From positions 54,564-118,563 of the forward strand of contig JAMCUN010000026.1 of assembly GCA_023381415.1 (NCBI GenBank): DNA of 64,000 bases, written 5' to 3'. A model generated the notes under the pieces. It was not told where the DNA came from. It searched no databases and worked only from the letters and a program-made list of their open reading frames with translations. Within the stretch, counting starts at the first letter, position 1; every line of letters begins with the position of its first letter. Both the position numbers and the translations under genes were made by a program. Positions 17,643-25,869 of the stretch are shown piece after piece. The stretch comes from Thermoplasmatota archaeon. Lineage in GTDB: Archaea > Thermoplasmatota > Thermoplasmata > Thermoplasmatales > GCA-001856825.

Positions 17643-18465
17643 GGCTTTCTCCCCTGGCAGTGCAACAATGTTCTTCATCCCAAATGGGGAGCAGGAACTG
17701 CTTAGGAAGGGATCAAGGGGTGTGGCAATATGCGTGGAAACTGGAATGACCACAAGGGTCGAAAAATCAGAATCAATGGATGTCCGGTTCAATGGAATAC
17801 CAATAGACAACTCGGTTCAGGAGGAGTGCGCAAATGAACTCGGCTTCAAGGGAAAGATATTCTCATATTCTGATTTGCCACCATCGAGCGGGTTTGGACT
17901 TAGCGCAGGTGCTGCGCTGACAACATGTGCCGCGATATTGGGGAATGACACAATGAGCGGTCGTGTCTATGAGATGGCCCACAGGATAGAGATACAGCGC
18001 GGAACAGGGTTAGGAGACGTTCAGTCCCAGATGATGGGAGGATTCCACGTAAGGATCAAGGGGGGAAGTTTCCCTTATTCCGTAACTGAGCGAATCCTGG
18101 AAGATCCGCTGGATATTCTGATACTCCCGTTCAAAAAGAAGACTCCAACGGGGGAAGTGATAAAATCACCCTCAAACCTGGAGGAGATAATAAAGAACGG
18201 AAAGAAGGCTTTCAAGTCATTCATGAAGAAACCTACCCTTGGGAATGCATTTGTGCTTGGGAAGAAGTTTGCATTCGACTCCGGTCTTGTATCTCCGAAA
18301 GCAGAAAAGATACTGGGAGATCTGGAAGGGAAATATGCCTCTGTTTCCTTGATAGGTGAAAGTATTGTCGCGCTATATGACCAGGAATCGTTTGAAGTCC
18401 TCCGGAAATACGGAGACCCAATAAAGACGAAAATATCATCGACTGGACTCACACTCAGTAAGTGA
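17596..18465 (+). CDS. Pantoate kinase (archaeal GHMP kinase, COG1829)
   Basis: Archaea make phosphopantothenate through pantoate kinase and phosphopantothenate synthetase rather than PanC/PanK. The protein shows the family N-terminus KAFSPGSATMFF, the GHMP ATP loop PPSSGFGLSAGAAL, and an RGTGLGDVQSQMMGG block. The GTG at 17596 gives about 16 residues before the conserved KAFSPG and is the only sensible start in the frame, so the gene overlaps coaBC by 47 nt. Pairing with coaBC is strong contextual support. Length 289. Confidence 0.9.
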   Translation: MRKLRSQKEYSSYSHKAFSPGSATMFFIPNGEQELLRKGSRGVAICVETGMTTRVEKSESMDVRFNGIPIDNSVQEECANELGFKGKIFSYSDLPPSSGFGLSAGAALTTCAAILGNDTMSGRVYEMAHRIEIQRGTGLGDVQSQMMGGFHVRIKGGSFPYSVTERILEDPLDILILPFKKKTPTGEVIKSPSNLEEIIKNGKKAFKSFMKKPTLGNAFVLGKKFAFDSGLVSPKAEKILGDLEGKYASVSLIGESIVALYDQESFEVLRKYGDPIKTKISSTGLTLSK

Positions 18466-18557
18466 CTAGAAAGACCGATAACCTTTAGGCGTGCAAATGG
18501 GGGAGTTCCTTCACGCTATTGGAAGCAGTCTATCTCCCATACTCCACCGTTAAGTGG

Positions 18558-19301
18558 TCATCCTCTGTATGAACCCACAAATGAGCTTCCGTTGACTGTA
18601 TCGTACGTATGGAAAGATACGTTGAATGCCTTATTCAGGTTTTCGACCGTGAGTGTTGACCTTGTATCCCCCCAGGCTACCTTCTTGCCATCCCTCAGGA
18701 TCAGCACCGAATCGGCCAAATTGTTAACTGCGTCGAGATCATGTAACGTCAATATGATGGTCTTCCCTCTTTTCCTGAGCTCCCTGAGCAAGTTGTACAC
18801 GAGAATCTGGTTGTCTATATCAAGGAAGTTTGTAGGTTCGTCCATGATCATTATTTCCGAGTCCTGGTAAATTGCGGCAGCGACCGTTACCAGCCTTCTT
18901 TCCCCTCCGCTCAGTACAGAGAAGTCCCTATCTATGAATGATAGGAGGCCCACGCTTTCCAAGGCCTCTGACATCCTGCCTTCCTCACTACCTCTCAAAT
19001 AACCAGAAACATTCATCACGTCCCTGACAGAAAAGCTCATTGGGCTGTGGATCTCCTGCCAGACGAAGGAAGTCCTATCCGCAAGCTGCGCGCTTGACAT
19101 CGACGAAACTGCGGAATCATCTATTTTCACCGTGCCTTTATTAGGCCTGATGTCGCCGTGGATGATTTTCAATGTAGTGGACTTTCCGGACCCGTTTTTC
19201 CCTATTATTGCTGTTATTGTTCCCTTTTCAATTGAAAGATCAAGCGGACCGAGACTGAACGATTGAACTTTGTATGTCACACCCTTCAGCTCAACCTTCA
19301 T
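18558..19301 (-). CDS. ABC transporter ATPase, iron-siderophore/cobalamin type
   Basis: The nucleotide-binding subunit of an importer. Walker A GKNGSGKST, signature LSGGERR, Walker B IMIMDEP, and the switch His in LTLHDLD are all intact; 247 residues is standard. It overlaps the permease gene by 11 nt and completes a binding protein-permease-ATPase operon. The FecE/BtuD-type class is inferred from the partner FecCD permease; metal chelate versus cobalamin cannot be resolved from sequence. Confidence 0.92.
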   Translation of the reverse strand: MKVELKGVTYKVQSFSLGPLDLSIEKGTITAIIGKNGSGKSTTLKIIHGDIRPNKGTVKIDDSAVSSMSSAQLADRTSFVWQEIHSPMSFSVRDVMNVSGYLRGSEEGRMSEALESVGLLSFIDRDFSVLSGGERRLVTVAAAIYQDSEIMIMDEPTNFLDIDNQILVYNLLRELRKRGKTIILTLHDLDAVNNLADSVLILRDGKKVAWGDTRSTLTVENLNKAFNVSFHTYDTVNGSSFVGSYRG

Positions 19302-20370
19302 ACCTTCCTCCCGTTAGTTTCCTCATGAAGTACATAAGGAATGGAACTCCTATGATACCCGTTACAATCCCTATAGGTACGACCACCCCAGGAACTATCC
19401 CCCTTGCTATGTCATCTGCGCAAATGAGAAATATTGCCCCTAGGATTCCAGATGCAGGTATTACGTGCTTGTTTGACCCACCCAGAAGCATCCTCGACAG
19501 GTGAGGCATGACAAGCCCTACAAATCCTATCAATCCGCTAATGGATACTGCAGCAGACACGCTCAGGGCAACCATGAAGATCGTTACTCTCTTTGTCCTT
19601 TCAACGTTCACCCCCACCGCCCTCGCATGCATGTCCCCCATCTGTATTGCATCGAGTTCCCTGTGCTGGAGATAAATCACATACGATGTTATCAGGACCA
19701 CTATAGCAACAGGGAAGAGCAGAGTCCAGTTTATGTCCTCTAGTGAACCGAGGAGCCAGAAAAATGCCTCTCCCTGCAAGTTTATGTTTGTGAAAAGCAG
19801 AAGAGCTACTATTGCTGAAACAAAAAATGATACTGCAACCCCCGTCAGGAGCAAGTAGGTTGGGTGGACCTTCCCACCTCTGAGGGCAAAGAAATACACT
19901 ATGAACACTATGGATAAACCGAAGACGAACGCAGTGATCTGCTGTGTGTATATTCCGAATATAGTCAGTCCCAGAACTATTGATGATACAGCCCCTAGGG
20001 AAGCCCCGCTAGAAAGGCCAATGATGTACGGCTCAGTTATCGGATTCCTGAATATGCTTTGAATCGCAGCCCCTCCGATCCCCAGGGATGCGCCTATTAC
20101 TACCCCTCCCAAAATTTCTGGTTCCCTCAACTGAACTATTATCTGCTCCTGTGCTAGAGTGTATCCGTGAGGAATGAAATTCGAAAGAAATGGAATCTGG
20201 CTCCCATAAATTTCCAGGAGGTTCAATATAGGAATCCTCACCGAGCCTATGAAGTCAGAAAGGATGACCGTTATGATCAAAAGGAAAAAGAGGAATAATA
20301 TCCACAGATATCTCATTTCACGACGTCTGTGAACAAACGCATTTACTCTTTCGTTCTCAGTTACATTCAT
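19291..20370 (-). CDS. ABC transporter permease, FecCD/BtuC family
   Basis: A 359-residue permease with about ten hydrophobic segments. FecCD hallmarks include REPEILGGVVIGASLGIGG, NPITEPYIIGLSSGASLGA, and GLIGFVGLVMPHLSRMLLG near the C-terminus, which form the coupling-helix and periplasmic gating region. It presumably dimerises and transports an iron chelate, haem or cobalamin. It sits between binding protein and ATPase genes, 5 nt downstream of the former. Confidence 0.93.
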   Translation of the reverse strand: MNVTENERVNAFVHRRREMRYLWILFLFFLLIITVILSDFIGSVRIPILNLLEIYGSQIPFLSNFIPHGYTLAQEQIIVQLREPEILGGVVIGASLGIGGAAIQSIFRNPITEPYIIGLSSGASLGAVSSIVLGLTIFGIYTQQITAFVFGLSIVFIVYFFALRGGKVHPTYLLLTGVAVSFFVSAIVALLLFTNINLQGEAFFWLLGSLEDINWTLLFPVAIVVLITSYVIYLQHRELDAIQMGDMHARAVGVNVERTKRVTIFMVALSVSAAVSISGLIGFVGLVMPHLSRMLLGGSNKHVIPASGILGAIFLICADDIARGIVPGVVVPIGIVTGIIGVPFLMYFMRKLTGGRYEG

Positions 20371-20375
20371 GCTTG

Positions 20376-21371
20376 CTAGCTAACCTCGTTTGGGTTGGGG
20401 TTGTAAGTCAGGTTTATGGGAAAATTAGGAAGTGAAGGATTCTGGCCGTAGACAACTGAAATCATCCACTGGATCGCGTAAATGTCTCTGAAGTTAGGTT
20501 CGGAAAACATGTTTTCGTCCGCTATGGTCGCATATACCTTGCCGTCCAATACAGCAGGTGAGTTCTGGAAAGGCGAGCCGGACACATTAAGAGAGCTGGC
20601 GTTTATGAATTCGTCGATGATCAATACTTGTGGGCTATCATTTACTATGTTCTCTGGATTTATTGAATAGAAACCAGAATCATAAGGTGCAGCTATATTG
20701 ATCAGGTCCGCGTACTTGAAGTACGAGTTAACGAATGTGGAGTTCCCTGCAGTCCAGTACCCTCCCTCTGACGAAAGGTAATAAAATCCCCTGAGGGGAG
20801 TCCCATTATATTCCGCCTTGTCATAATTTACTGCATCTGTTTGCAGTACCGAGAGCGAGTCGTTGATCCATTGATTTATAAGAGTGGCGTTTGAGGTTGT
20901 GCCCGTAAGCTCCCCTAGTAGGGTATTCTGCTTCTCAATAGTTGTGAAGTTTACGCCGCCATCAGCACTAAGAAATACATAGTCTATGCCGTTGTTAAGG
21001 AGCTGGGAGACCTGTGCGCCGGAGTAGTTATCAAATGATATCACTGCATCTGGGGACAGATTGAAAATCTCTTCAAGGTCCATGCTTGGATAATCTGTAA
21101 CGTTAGGAAGGCTTTCATTAGGCGGATAGGAATCGTATGAGTTTCCGCCCACAATATCACCGTAGGCACCAAGCGCATATAGGGTAGCAGTTGCTGCTGG
21201 ATCTAGCGAAACTATCCTCGTAAGCTTGTGCGGCAGCGCTACTTCAGAGTTTATCGTGATTATCTCTCCCTTCTTCTTCGCTGAAGTATCTTCATAATAT
21301 ATGGCTAAGCCGCCAAGGATGAGGGCGATGACTACTACGACAGTTATTCCAACTTTTACGTTCTTCTTCAT
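20376..21371 (-). CDS. Membrane-anchored substrate-binding protein, iron/cobalamin type (BtuF/FhuD-like)
   Basis: Residues 7-26 form a single N-terminal transmembrane anchor without a lipobox, followed by a helical-backbone binding-protein domain (RIVSLDPAATATLYALGA and LSPDAVISFD are family-typical). More than ten N-x-S/T sequons imply heavy N-glycosylation outside the cell, common in acidophilic archaea. It is the first gene of the importer operon; a TATA box and a palindromic operator candidate lie in its 5' region. The ligand is unknown. Confidence 0.88.
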   Translation of the reverse strand: MKKNVKVGITVVVVIALILGGLAIYYEDTSAKKKGEIITINSEVALPHKLTRIVSLDPAATATLYALGAYGDIVGGNSYDSYPPNESLPNVTDYPSMDLEEIFNLSPDAVISFDNYSGAQVSQLLNNGIDYVFLSADGGVNFTTIEKQNTLLGELTGTTSNATLINQWINDSLSVLQTDAVNYDKAEYNGTPLRGFYYLSSEGGYWTAGNSTFVNSYFKYADLINIAAPYDSGFYSINPENIVNDSPQVLIIDEFINASSLNVSGSPFQNSPAVLDGKVYATIADENMFSEPNFRDIYAIQWMISVVYGQNPSLPNFPINLTYNPNPNEVS

Positions 21372-21386
21372 TAAACCTACCCTTAG

Positions 21387-21420
21387 TCAAATAAATTTGA
21401 TTTATTTAAAGTTTATTTGA
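21387..21420 (-). promoter_or_regulatory. Candidate metal-responsive operator of the importer operon
   Basis: A perfect 9-bp inverted repeat, TCAAATAAA and TTTATTTGA, spaced by 16 AT-rich bases, lies 16-49 nt upstream of the binding-protein ATG and covers the expected transcription start set by the TATA box at 21435-21443. A repressor bound here would block transcription. The dyad symmetry is seen; the regulator (DtxR-like, encoded at 48143-48538, is one candidate) is inference. Confidence 0.5.
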
Positions 21421-21434
21421 AGACATAAATTGCT

Positions 21435-21443
21435 CTTTATATA
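21435..21443 (-). promoter_or_regulatory. TATA box of importer operon
   Basis: Read on the minus strand this is ctatataaa. A start about 25 nt downstream would fall at roughly 21410, inside the palindrome described above, leaving a short leader of about 40 nt before the start codon. Confidence 0.55.
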
Positions 21444-21568
21444 GCATTCTACCGAGACTAGCAATAATCAAGATCCAGTACCCATTTCTTGTGACGTGAT
21501 CCAATGAAAAATTGATGCCATTATTAGCATTACAGTAAATATTTGAACACCCTGAATATATTGTTTCA

Positions 21569-21835
21569 ATGCAGTGCAATGTAAAATTTTATGGGATCGT
21601 TCAGGGAGTAGGATTCAGGGAAAGAACTAGGAGAATGGCAAAGGGGCTAAATCTTAGGGGATGGGTAAGAAACCTCAAAGATGGTTCTGTTGAGGCTGCC
21701 ATTCAAGGTGAGCCAGATATGGTTGAAAAACTCATACAATACTGCATTTCGGATATCCCTAATGCCATGGTAACTGAAGTTAAGAAAAAATATGTTGAAG
21801 AGGAAGACTTCGACAATTTCAGGATAATAAAATAA
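21569..21835 (+). CDS. acyP: Acylphosphatase
   Basis: It hydrolyses acyl phosphates such as carbamoyl or 1,3-bisphosphoglycerate phosphoanhydrides. The 88-residue protein shows the GIVQGVGFRERTRR signature with the catalytic Arg and GWVRNLKDGSVE with the catalytic Asn, and the usual ferredoxin-like length. An AT-rich TATA-like sequence near 21535-21545 fits a leaderless transcript. Its stop is 5 nt from the stop of the convergent peroxiredoxin, with an imperfect hairpin (ggtcacac/gtgtggcc) spanning the junction. Confidence 0.95.
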   Translation: MQCNVKFYGIVQGVGFRERTRRMAKGLNLRGWVRNLKDGSVEAAIQGEPDMVEKLIQYCISDIPNAMVTEVKKKYVEEEDFDNFRIIK

Positions 21836-21840
21836 AAAGG

Positions 21841-22359
21841 TCACACCTTGAGTGTGGCCTTCCCGGGTCTCCAATCGACCGGGCAGCGTTCGCCTGTTTG
21901 AAGCGCTGCTAGTACACGGTACGTTTCATCTGTGCTTCTACCTACGTTGTCGTCAGTTACTACCATATATTTGATGACGCCCTCCGGATTTATTATGAAC
22001 AATCCCCTCTGAGAGTTGCCTGTTCCATCGTCTAGAACCCCATAGTCTCTTGAAATTTCCCCCTTCCTGTCTTCGACCATAGGATACTTCGCCTTCGATA
22101 CTCTATCATCGTACTCCACCCATGCCTGGTGAACAAAAACTGTATCCCTGCTAACGGCGACTATTTCCGCCCCCGCTTTCTTGAATTCGTTATACTTCTC
22201 TGCGAACCCTTCTATCTCTGTTGGACAGACAAATGTGAAATCTGCAGGGTAGAAAAATAGAATAACCCATTTCCCCCTTAGTTTAGATAGCCTGAAATCC
22301 TCTATCCTTCCGTTAACGAATGCCTTCGCGTCAAAATCCGGTGCTTTTTTACCTATCAT
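21841..22359 (-). CDS. 2-Cys peroxiredoxin, AhpC type
   Basis: It reduces hydrogen peroxide and organic peroxides. The peroxidatic cysteine is C45 in FTFVCPTE and the resolving cysteine C159 in GERCPVDWRPG; the FYPADFTFVCP and QRGLFIINPEG blocks are typical of AhpC/Prx1. Length 172. Reductant is unknown; a thioredoxin reductase is encoded at 55301-56263. The gene is monocistronic between acyP and purM. Confidence 0.94.
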   Translation of the reverse strand: MIGKKAPDFDAKAFVNGRIEDFRLSKLRGKWVILFFYPADFTFVCPTEIEGFAEKYNEFKKAGAEIVAVSRDTVFVHQAWVEYDDRVSKAKYPMVEDRKGEISRDYGVLDDGTGNSQRGLFIINPEGVIKYMVVTDDNVGRSTDETYRVLAALQTGERCPVDWRPGKATLKV

Positions 22360-22477
22360 TTCGTCACCCTTTAATATTTGAAGAATAGTTAATTCAAAAA
22401 TATAAATCTTAGCGAGACAGGCCCTAACTATCCAGATGCATAATGTGAATTTCCTTCAGTAGCTGATGGAGATTGGG

Positions 22478-23485
22478 TCAGTAGTAGCTGCTGTACCTGA
22501 CCCCATGGTTCTCAACCGACACCCCCGTCCCTTCTCCAACCGTCCCTATATCAGCAGGATCAAGTTTTCTCAATTCCTGGATGACATCGTCCTCCTCTTT
22601 CTTAGAAACAACTATCATCATGCCTATCCCCATGTTGAATACCTCAAATGCTTCTCGATCAGAAATTCCTCCGTCATCCATCACCTTCCTGAATAATGCT
22701 GGGATTTCCGGATAATTCAGCTTGAACCTAGCTTCCTTGAGCCTGAGTAAGTTCCTCACCCCCCCTCCTGTTATGTGAGAGATGCCGTGAATGTCAAATT
22801 CCTGTGAAATCTTATAGATGGGTTTTGAATAAATCCTTGTTCCTTTCATCAGACTTAGCCAGAGGGGGCTTCCTCCAAAATCCTCTTCAAGAAGTTCCTT
22901 TTTTCTTTCGTATATCTTCCTTATAAGGGAAAATCCATTTGAATGTATTCCGTTGGAAGGTAGGCCTATTATTCTGTCACCTTCCCTTATATTTCTGCCC
23001 GTTATCTCCTTTCCTTTTTCGAGGCGCCCCACAACTGTTCCTGAGACATCAATCCCCCGGATCAGGTCAGGAACAGAAGCTGTCTCTCCCCCTACTACGG
23101 GAATCCCTGCTTCCTTGCTTGCGTCGTTGATGCTCTTGCCGAGTTTTTCCCCAGACTTTTGGTCTAGTATGCTACCGGCGATATAATCTACCATGGCCAT
23201 TGGTTCTGCTCCAATGCAGACGATGTCATTCACGTTCATACCTACAAGATCATAACCCAGCTGATCGAAATAGCCGTATTCGAGGGCCATGATTGTCTTT
23301 GTACCAACGTTGTCGGTGTGTATGGCAATATATCCGCCTTGATACGATACGAGCCCAGAGTAGTGGCCTATGTTTGCAGCCCTCTTATATTTCGACCCCT
23401 TGTACGTGAGCTCTCCTATAATCGCGTTTCTGAATCTTCCGATTGAAGAAAAGTCAACACCGCTTTCCTTGTACTTCGGCATCAA
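22478..23485 (-). CDS. purM: Phosphoribosylformylglycinamidine cyclo-ligase (AIR synthetase)
   Basis: PurM closes the imidazole ring in the fifth step of purine synthesis, using ATP. N-terminal YKESGVDFSSIGRF, DNVGTKTIMA, MNVNDIVCIGAEPM, VVGGETASVPD, GLPSNGIHSNGFSL and HITGGGV are all characteristic PurM/PurL-superfamily blocks. Length 335, complete. No other pur genes are nearby. It is divergent from the tRNA methyltransferase gene with 60 nt between starts. Confidence 0.95.
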   Translation of the reverse strand: MMPKYKESGVDFSSIGRFRNAIIGELTYKGSKYKRAANIGHYSGLVSYQGGYIAIHTDNVGTKTIMALEYGYFDQLGYDLVGMNVNDIVCIGAEPMAMVDYIAGSILDQKSGEKLGKSINDASKEAGIPVVGGETASVPDLIRGIDVSGTVVGRLEKGKEITGRNIREGDRIIGLPSNGIHSNGFSLIRKIYERKKELLEEDFGGSPLWLSLMKGTRIYSKPIYKISQEFDIHGISHITGGGVRNLLRLKEARFKLNYPEIPALFRKVMDDGGISDREAFEVFNMGIGMMIVVSKKEEDDVIQELRKLDPADIGTVGEGTGVSVENHGVRYSSYY

Positions 23486-23546
23486 TTGGCATTATGCCGA
23501 ACTTGGTTAAGAATGTCGCTGTATTCATTTACCAATAGGAAATCCC

Positions 23547-24473
23547 TTGGCGGTGAAACTGGTATCTGAATTCCTCGGGGGGCACAGGGATATCTCGAAG
23601 GCGGAAATAGAAGGGTTGCTGAAAAGTTACGGAGGGGCTATATCATGTGAGACCGATAAGCTGCTGTTCTTCCATACAGATCATCCCTATAAAGTTGTGT
23701 CGAGGGTTGCTTTCTCAAAACGTGTAGGAAGGGTGATCGAGGATGGAGAAGAGATTGACATTGGACCAAGGAGGAGTTTCGCCATCAGGGAGAAGAGGGA
23801 TCCAGGCAGAAAATCTCTTCTGGATCAGCTTGCTAAGAGGATTGGGGGCAGGGTAGACCTTTCTAATCCAGACGTGGTCTTCCATATCTATAATTTTGAT
23901 GAACCGACGAATACTGAAACCCTATACGAACGCAGGATGGAGCTGCTCCTGGATCCGAGATACAAGACCAAGCCAATGAACCATCCTTCCAGCATCTCCC
24001 CTATCCTGGCTAGAGGGATGATAAACATGTCGGGCCTAAGGGAAGGAGAAATCCTCGTAGATCCGTTTGCTGGTACTGGAACCTACTTGATTGAAGGATT
24101 CAGAATGGGAATACTGTCCTACGGAATAGACAGAAGCTGGAGGATGGTCGAAGGTGGCAACAAGAACCTGAGGCACTTTGACTTCCCAGAGAACATAAAA
24201 CAGGGTGATTTCTCCGATATTGCCTCTCTTCCGAAGGGTTCAACCATTGTTACAGACCCTCCCTACGGTAGGGGAGCAAAAATATTTTCACAATCGCGCG
24301 ACTCCCTCTACTCCAGGTTCTATTCCCTCATTTCGGGATTGCCGGGGGTCAAGGTATTTTGCATACCGACGGAGCAGCTTACCGCACTTGCCAGAGATTT
24401 CATGGAGATTCGTATAGCAGGGGAGATCAGGGTTCACTCATCCCTGACAAGACGGATTGCAATATCTGCTTGA
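23547..24473 (+). CDS. tRNA (guanine-10-N2)-methyltransferase (Trm11/TrmG10 family)
   Basis: It dimethylates G10 of archaeal tRNAs. The N-terminal half carries a THUMP-like RNA-binding region, followed by the KPMNHPSSISP motif, the SAM motif I VDPFAGTGTYLIEG and the catalytic TDPPYGRG (N/D-PPY) motif near residue 237. Length 308. Two starts are possible: TTG at 23547 or GTG at 23553; the latter gives the more family-like N-terminus. Stand-alone gene followed by a second, unrelated methyltransferase. Confidence 0.9.
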   Translation: MAVKLVSEFLGGHRDISKAEIEGLLKSYGGAISCETDKLLFFHTDHPYKVVSRVAFSKRVGRVIEDGEEIDIGPRRSFAIREKRDPGRKSLLDQLAKRIGGRVDLSNPDVVFHIYNFDEPTNTETLYERRMELLLDPRYKTKPMNHPSSISPILARGMINMSGLREGEILVDPFAGTGTYLIEGFRMGILSYGIDRSWRMVEGGNKNLRHFDFPENIKQGDFSDIASLPKGSTIVTDPPYGRGAKIFSQSRDSLYSRFYSLISGLPGVKVFCIPTEQLTALARDFMEIRIAGEIRVHSSLTRRIAISA

Positions 24474-24514
24474 TTGAATTCGCAGCTCGCAGTCCCTGAT
24501 CCAAGACAACTATG

Positions 24515-24520
24515 TTTATA
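24515..24520 (+). promoter_or_regulatory. TATA box of class I methyltransferase
   Basis: The element tttata is about 27 nt before the ATG at 24545, consistent with a leaderless transcript. Confidence 0.5.
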
Positions 24521-24544
24521 ACGTCTTTTCAGATCAGTTAAACG

Positions 24545-25291
24545 ATGAGTGACAATCCATTTTTTGACAATTATGCAAAACAGTACTCAAACAACGATTC
24601 GTTCAAGTCAGGTAACGATCTAAAAATTCTGCTTAGCCTGCTACCAGATAAAATAAACAGTGCTTTGGATGTGGCCACAGGCTCCGGCTTTGTTGCCTTG
24701 GAACTCTCAAAGAGGAGCAGCCGGGTTGTCGCACTAGATTCCACAGGAGCAATGCTTTCCGAAGCCAAGAAATTAATGTCATCTAATGCTGTCGCGAATG
24801 TTGAGTTCGAGAAATCCGACTTTTACGAGTATACAACCTTCCAGAAGTTTGATGCAATCACCTGCAGGAGAGCCCTTCATCATTTTGATAGGAAGGAACT
24901 ATTCTTCAAAAAGTCGAAGGAGCTTCTGGACGATGGCGGGATACTTGCCATAAGCGATATGATTGTTTCTGAAACGGACAAAGGTGACTTGCTTAACAAG
25001 CTCGAAAGGAGGAGGGACCCGACTCACGTGTCTGCGCTAAATGAGGGAGAGTTAATGTTCTTGCTGAAGTCTTCTGGCTTCAGAATATTGAAGTCTGTGA
25101 TCGACAGGGAACAGATCAGCTTCGAGAAATGGCTATCTCCTGTTGAGACCAATTCCGTGAACGGCATAGAATGCAAGAAGTTCCTAAACGCTCTCTCTGA
25201 TGAAGAGCTTAGGTCTATGCTTTTCGACCGGAAGACAAACTCTCTGATAAAACAGCGCATCATAGTGGCAGCAACGCCTGTCCCATCCTGA
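24545..25291 (+). CDS. Class I SAM-dependent methyltransferase (UbiE/Methyltransf_11-like)
   Basis: A 248-residue Rossmann-fold methyltransferase: motif I ALDVATGSGFVALEL, acidic loop ALDST, motif IV region DAITCRRALHHF and post-motif GGILAISDM. Similar proteins methylate quinones, lipids or small molecules; the target cannot be inferred here. The final 80 residues (after KLERRRDPTHV) resemble other UbiE-like archaeal proteins. Leaderless promoter as above. Separate from the preceding tRNA methyltransferase. Confidence 0.82.
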   Translation: MSDNPFFDNYAKQYSNNDSFKSGNDLKILLSLLPDKINSALDVATGSGFVALELSKRSSRVVALDSTGAMLSEAKKLMSSNAVANVEFEKSDFYEYTTFQKFDAITCRRALHHFDRKELFFKKSKELLDDGGILAISDMIVSETDKGDLLNKLERRRDPTHVSALNEGELMFLLKSSGFRILKSVIDREQISFEKWLSPVETNSVNGIECKKFLNALSDEELRSMLFDRKTNSLIKQRIIVAATPVPS

Positions 25292-25322
25292 TTCTCGGAG
25301 GACTGACCCAAAAATAAAAGGC

Positions 25323-25329
25323 TTTATAT
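25323..25329 (+). promoter_or_regulatory. TATA box of small conserved protein
   Basis: The element tttatat is centred 24 nt before the ATG at 25350. This spacing favours that ATG over the upstream TTG at 25341 as the true start of a leaderless mRNA. Confidence 0.6.
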
Positions 25330-25349
25330 CATGTGGTAATTTGAGGGTA

Positions 25350-25586
25350 ATGGTCAAGAGAACATATCTGTCTATAATCTTCAATACCGAGGGCGAAAGA
25401 CCCTCAGAGATAATCTCTAGGCTGCAATCTCTTGGCTTCAACCCAATTACGGGAACAAGGGACCTTGTATACGAGTGGGGAGATCATGCCACGGTCTCCG
25501 ACGCAATATCACTGATCGATAGGGTACATGCGACCCTTGGCGGATACAACGTACTTTTCACTGCCGAGACGATCGACGAGAGATAG
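25350..25586 (+). CDS. Small hypothetical protein
   Basis: A 78-residue soluble protein with an alternating strand-helix pattern (YLSIIFN, then SEIISRLQSLGF, VYEWGDHATVSDAISLIDRVHATL, NVLFTAET), compatible with a ferredoxin-like alpha/beta fold. I do not recognise the family. The ATG is fixed by the TATA box. Its 3' end overlaps the convergent rnp4 gene by 29 nt. The good promoter and regular secondary-structure pattern argue that it is real. Confidence 0.65.
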   Translation: MVKRTYLSIIFNTEGERPSEIISRLQSLGFNPITGTRDLVYEWGDHATVSDAISLIDRVHATLGGYNVLFTAETIDER

Positions 25587-25869
25587 GTATCCTTCTGACG
25601 TAACCGCAATTGTTGCAGCTAACGGTTATAGCTGAAGCGTTTATTCTTACCCTTCCCCCTCCGGAATATATTCCCTTCTTGCATTTCTTGCAGACCCAGG
25701 TCCTTGCCTCCTGCAACACTTTTGTCTTGTACTTTGTCGAGTAAAGATGTATCAGCTCGTACTTCCTGTCTGCATAACTCTTTTTATCGTTACTTTCATC
25801 ACTGATGGCTAGTTCGAACAGTTCTCTCATCCTCTCCTCTGCCACTCTTTTTTCACTGTTCTTTGGCAT
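25558..25869 (-). CDS. rnp4: Ribonuclease P protein component 4 (Rpr2/Rpp21 family)
   Basis: Rnp4 is a zinc-binding subunit of archaeal RNase P, which trims the 5' leaders of pre-tRNAs. The helical N-terminus with RMRELFELA and YADRKYELIHLYSTKY is followed by a zinc ribbon, CKKC then CNNCGY, near residues 60-90. Length 103. It is the last gene of the queE-AMMECR1-pyrC-rnp4 operon, overlapping pyrC by 17 nt. Co-expression with pyrimidine and archaeosine genes has no clear functional meaning. Confidence 0.93.
   Translation of the reverse strand: MPKNSEKRVAEERMRELFELAISDESNDKKSYADRKYELIHLYSTKYKTKVLQEARTWVCKKCKKGIYSGGGRVRINASAITVSCNNCGYVRRIPISRRSSRQ

Noticed and set aside
21835..21870. Hairpin between acyP and peroxiredoxin as a terminator
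   Set aside because: The stem has a mismatch and lies in the peroxiredoxin end; archaeal terminators usually depend on a T-run, which is not convincing here.
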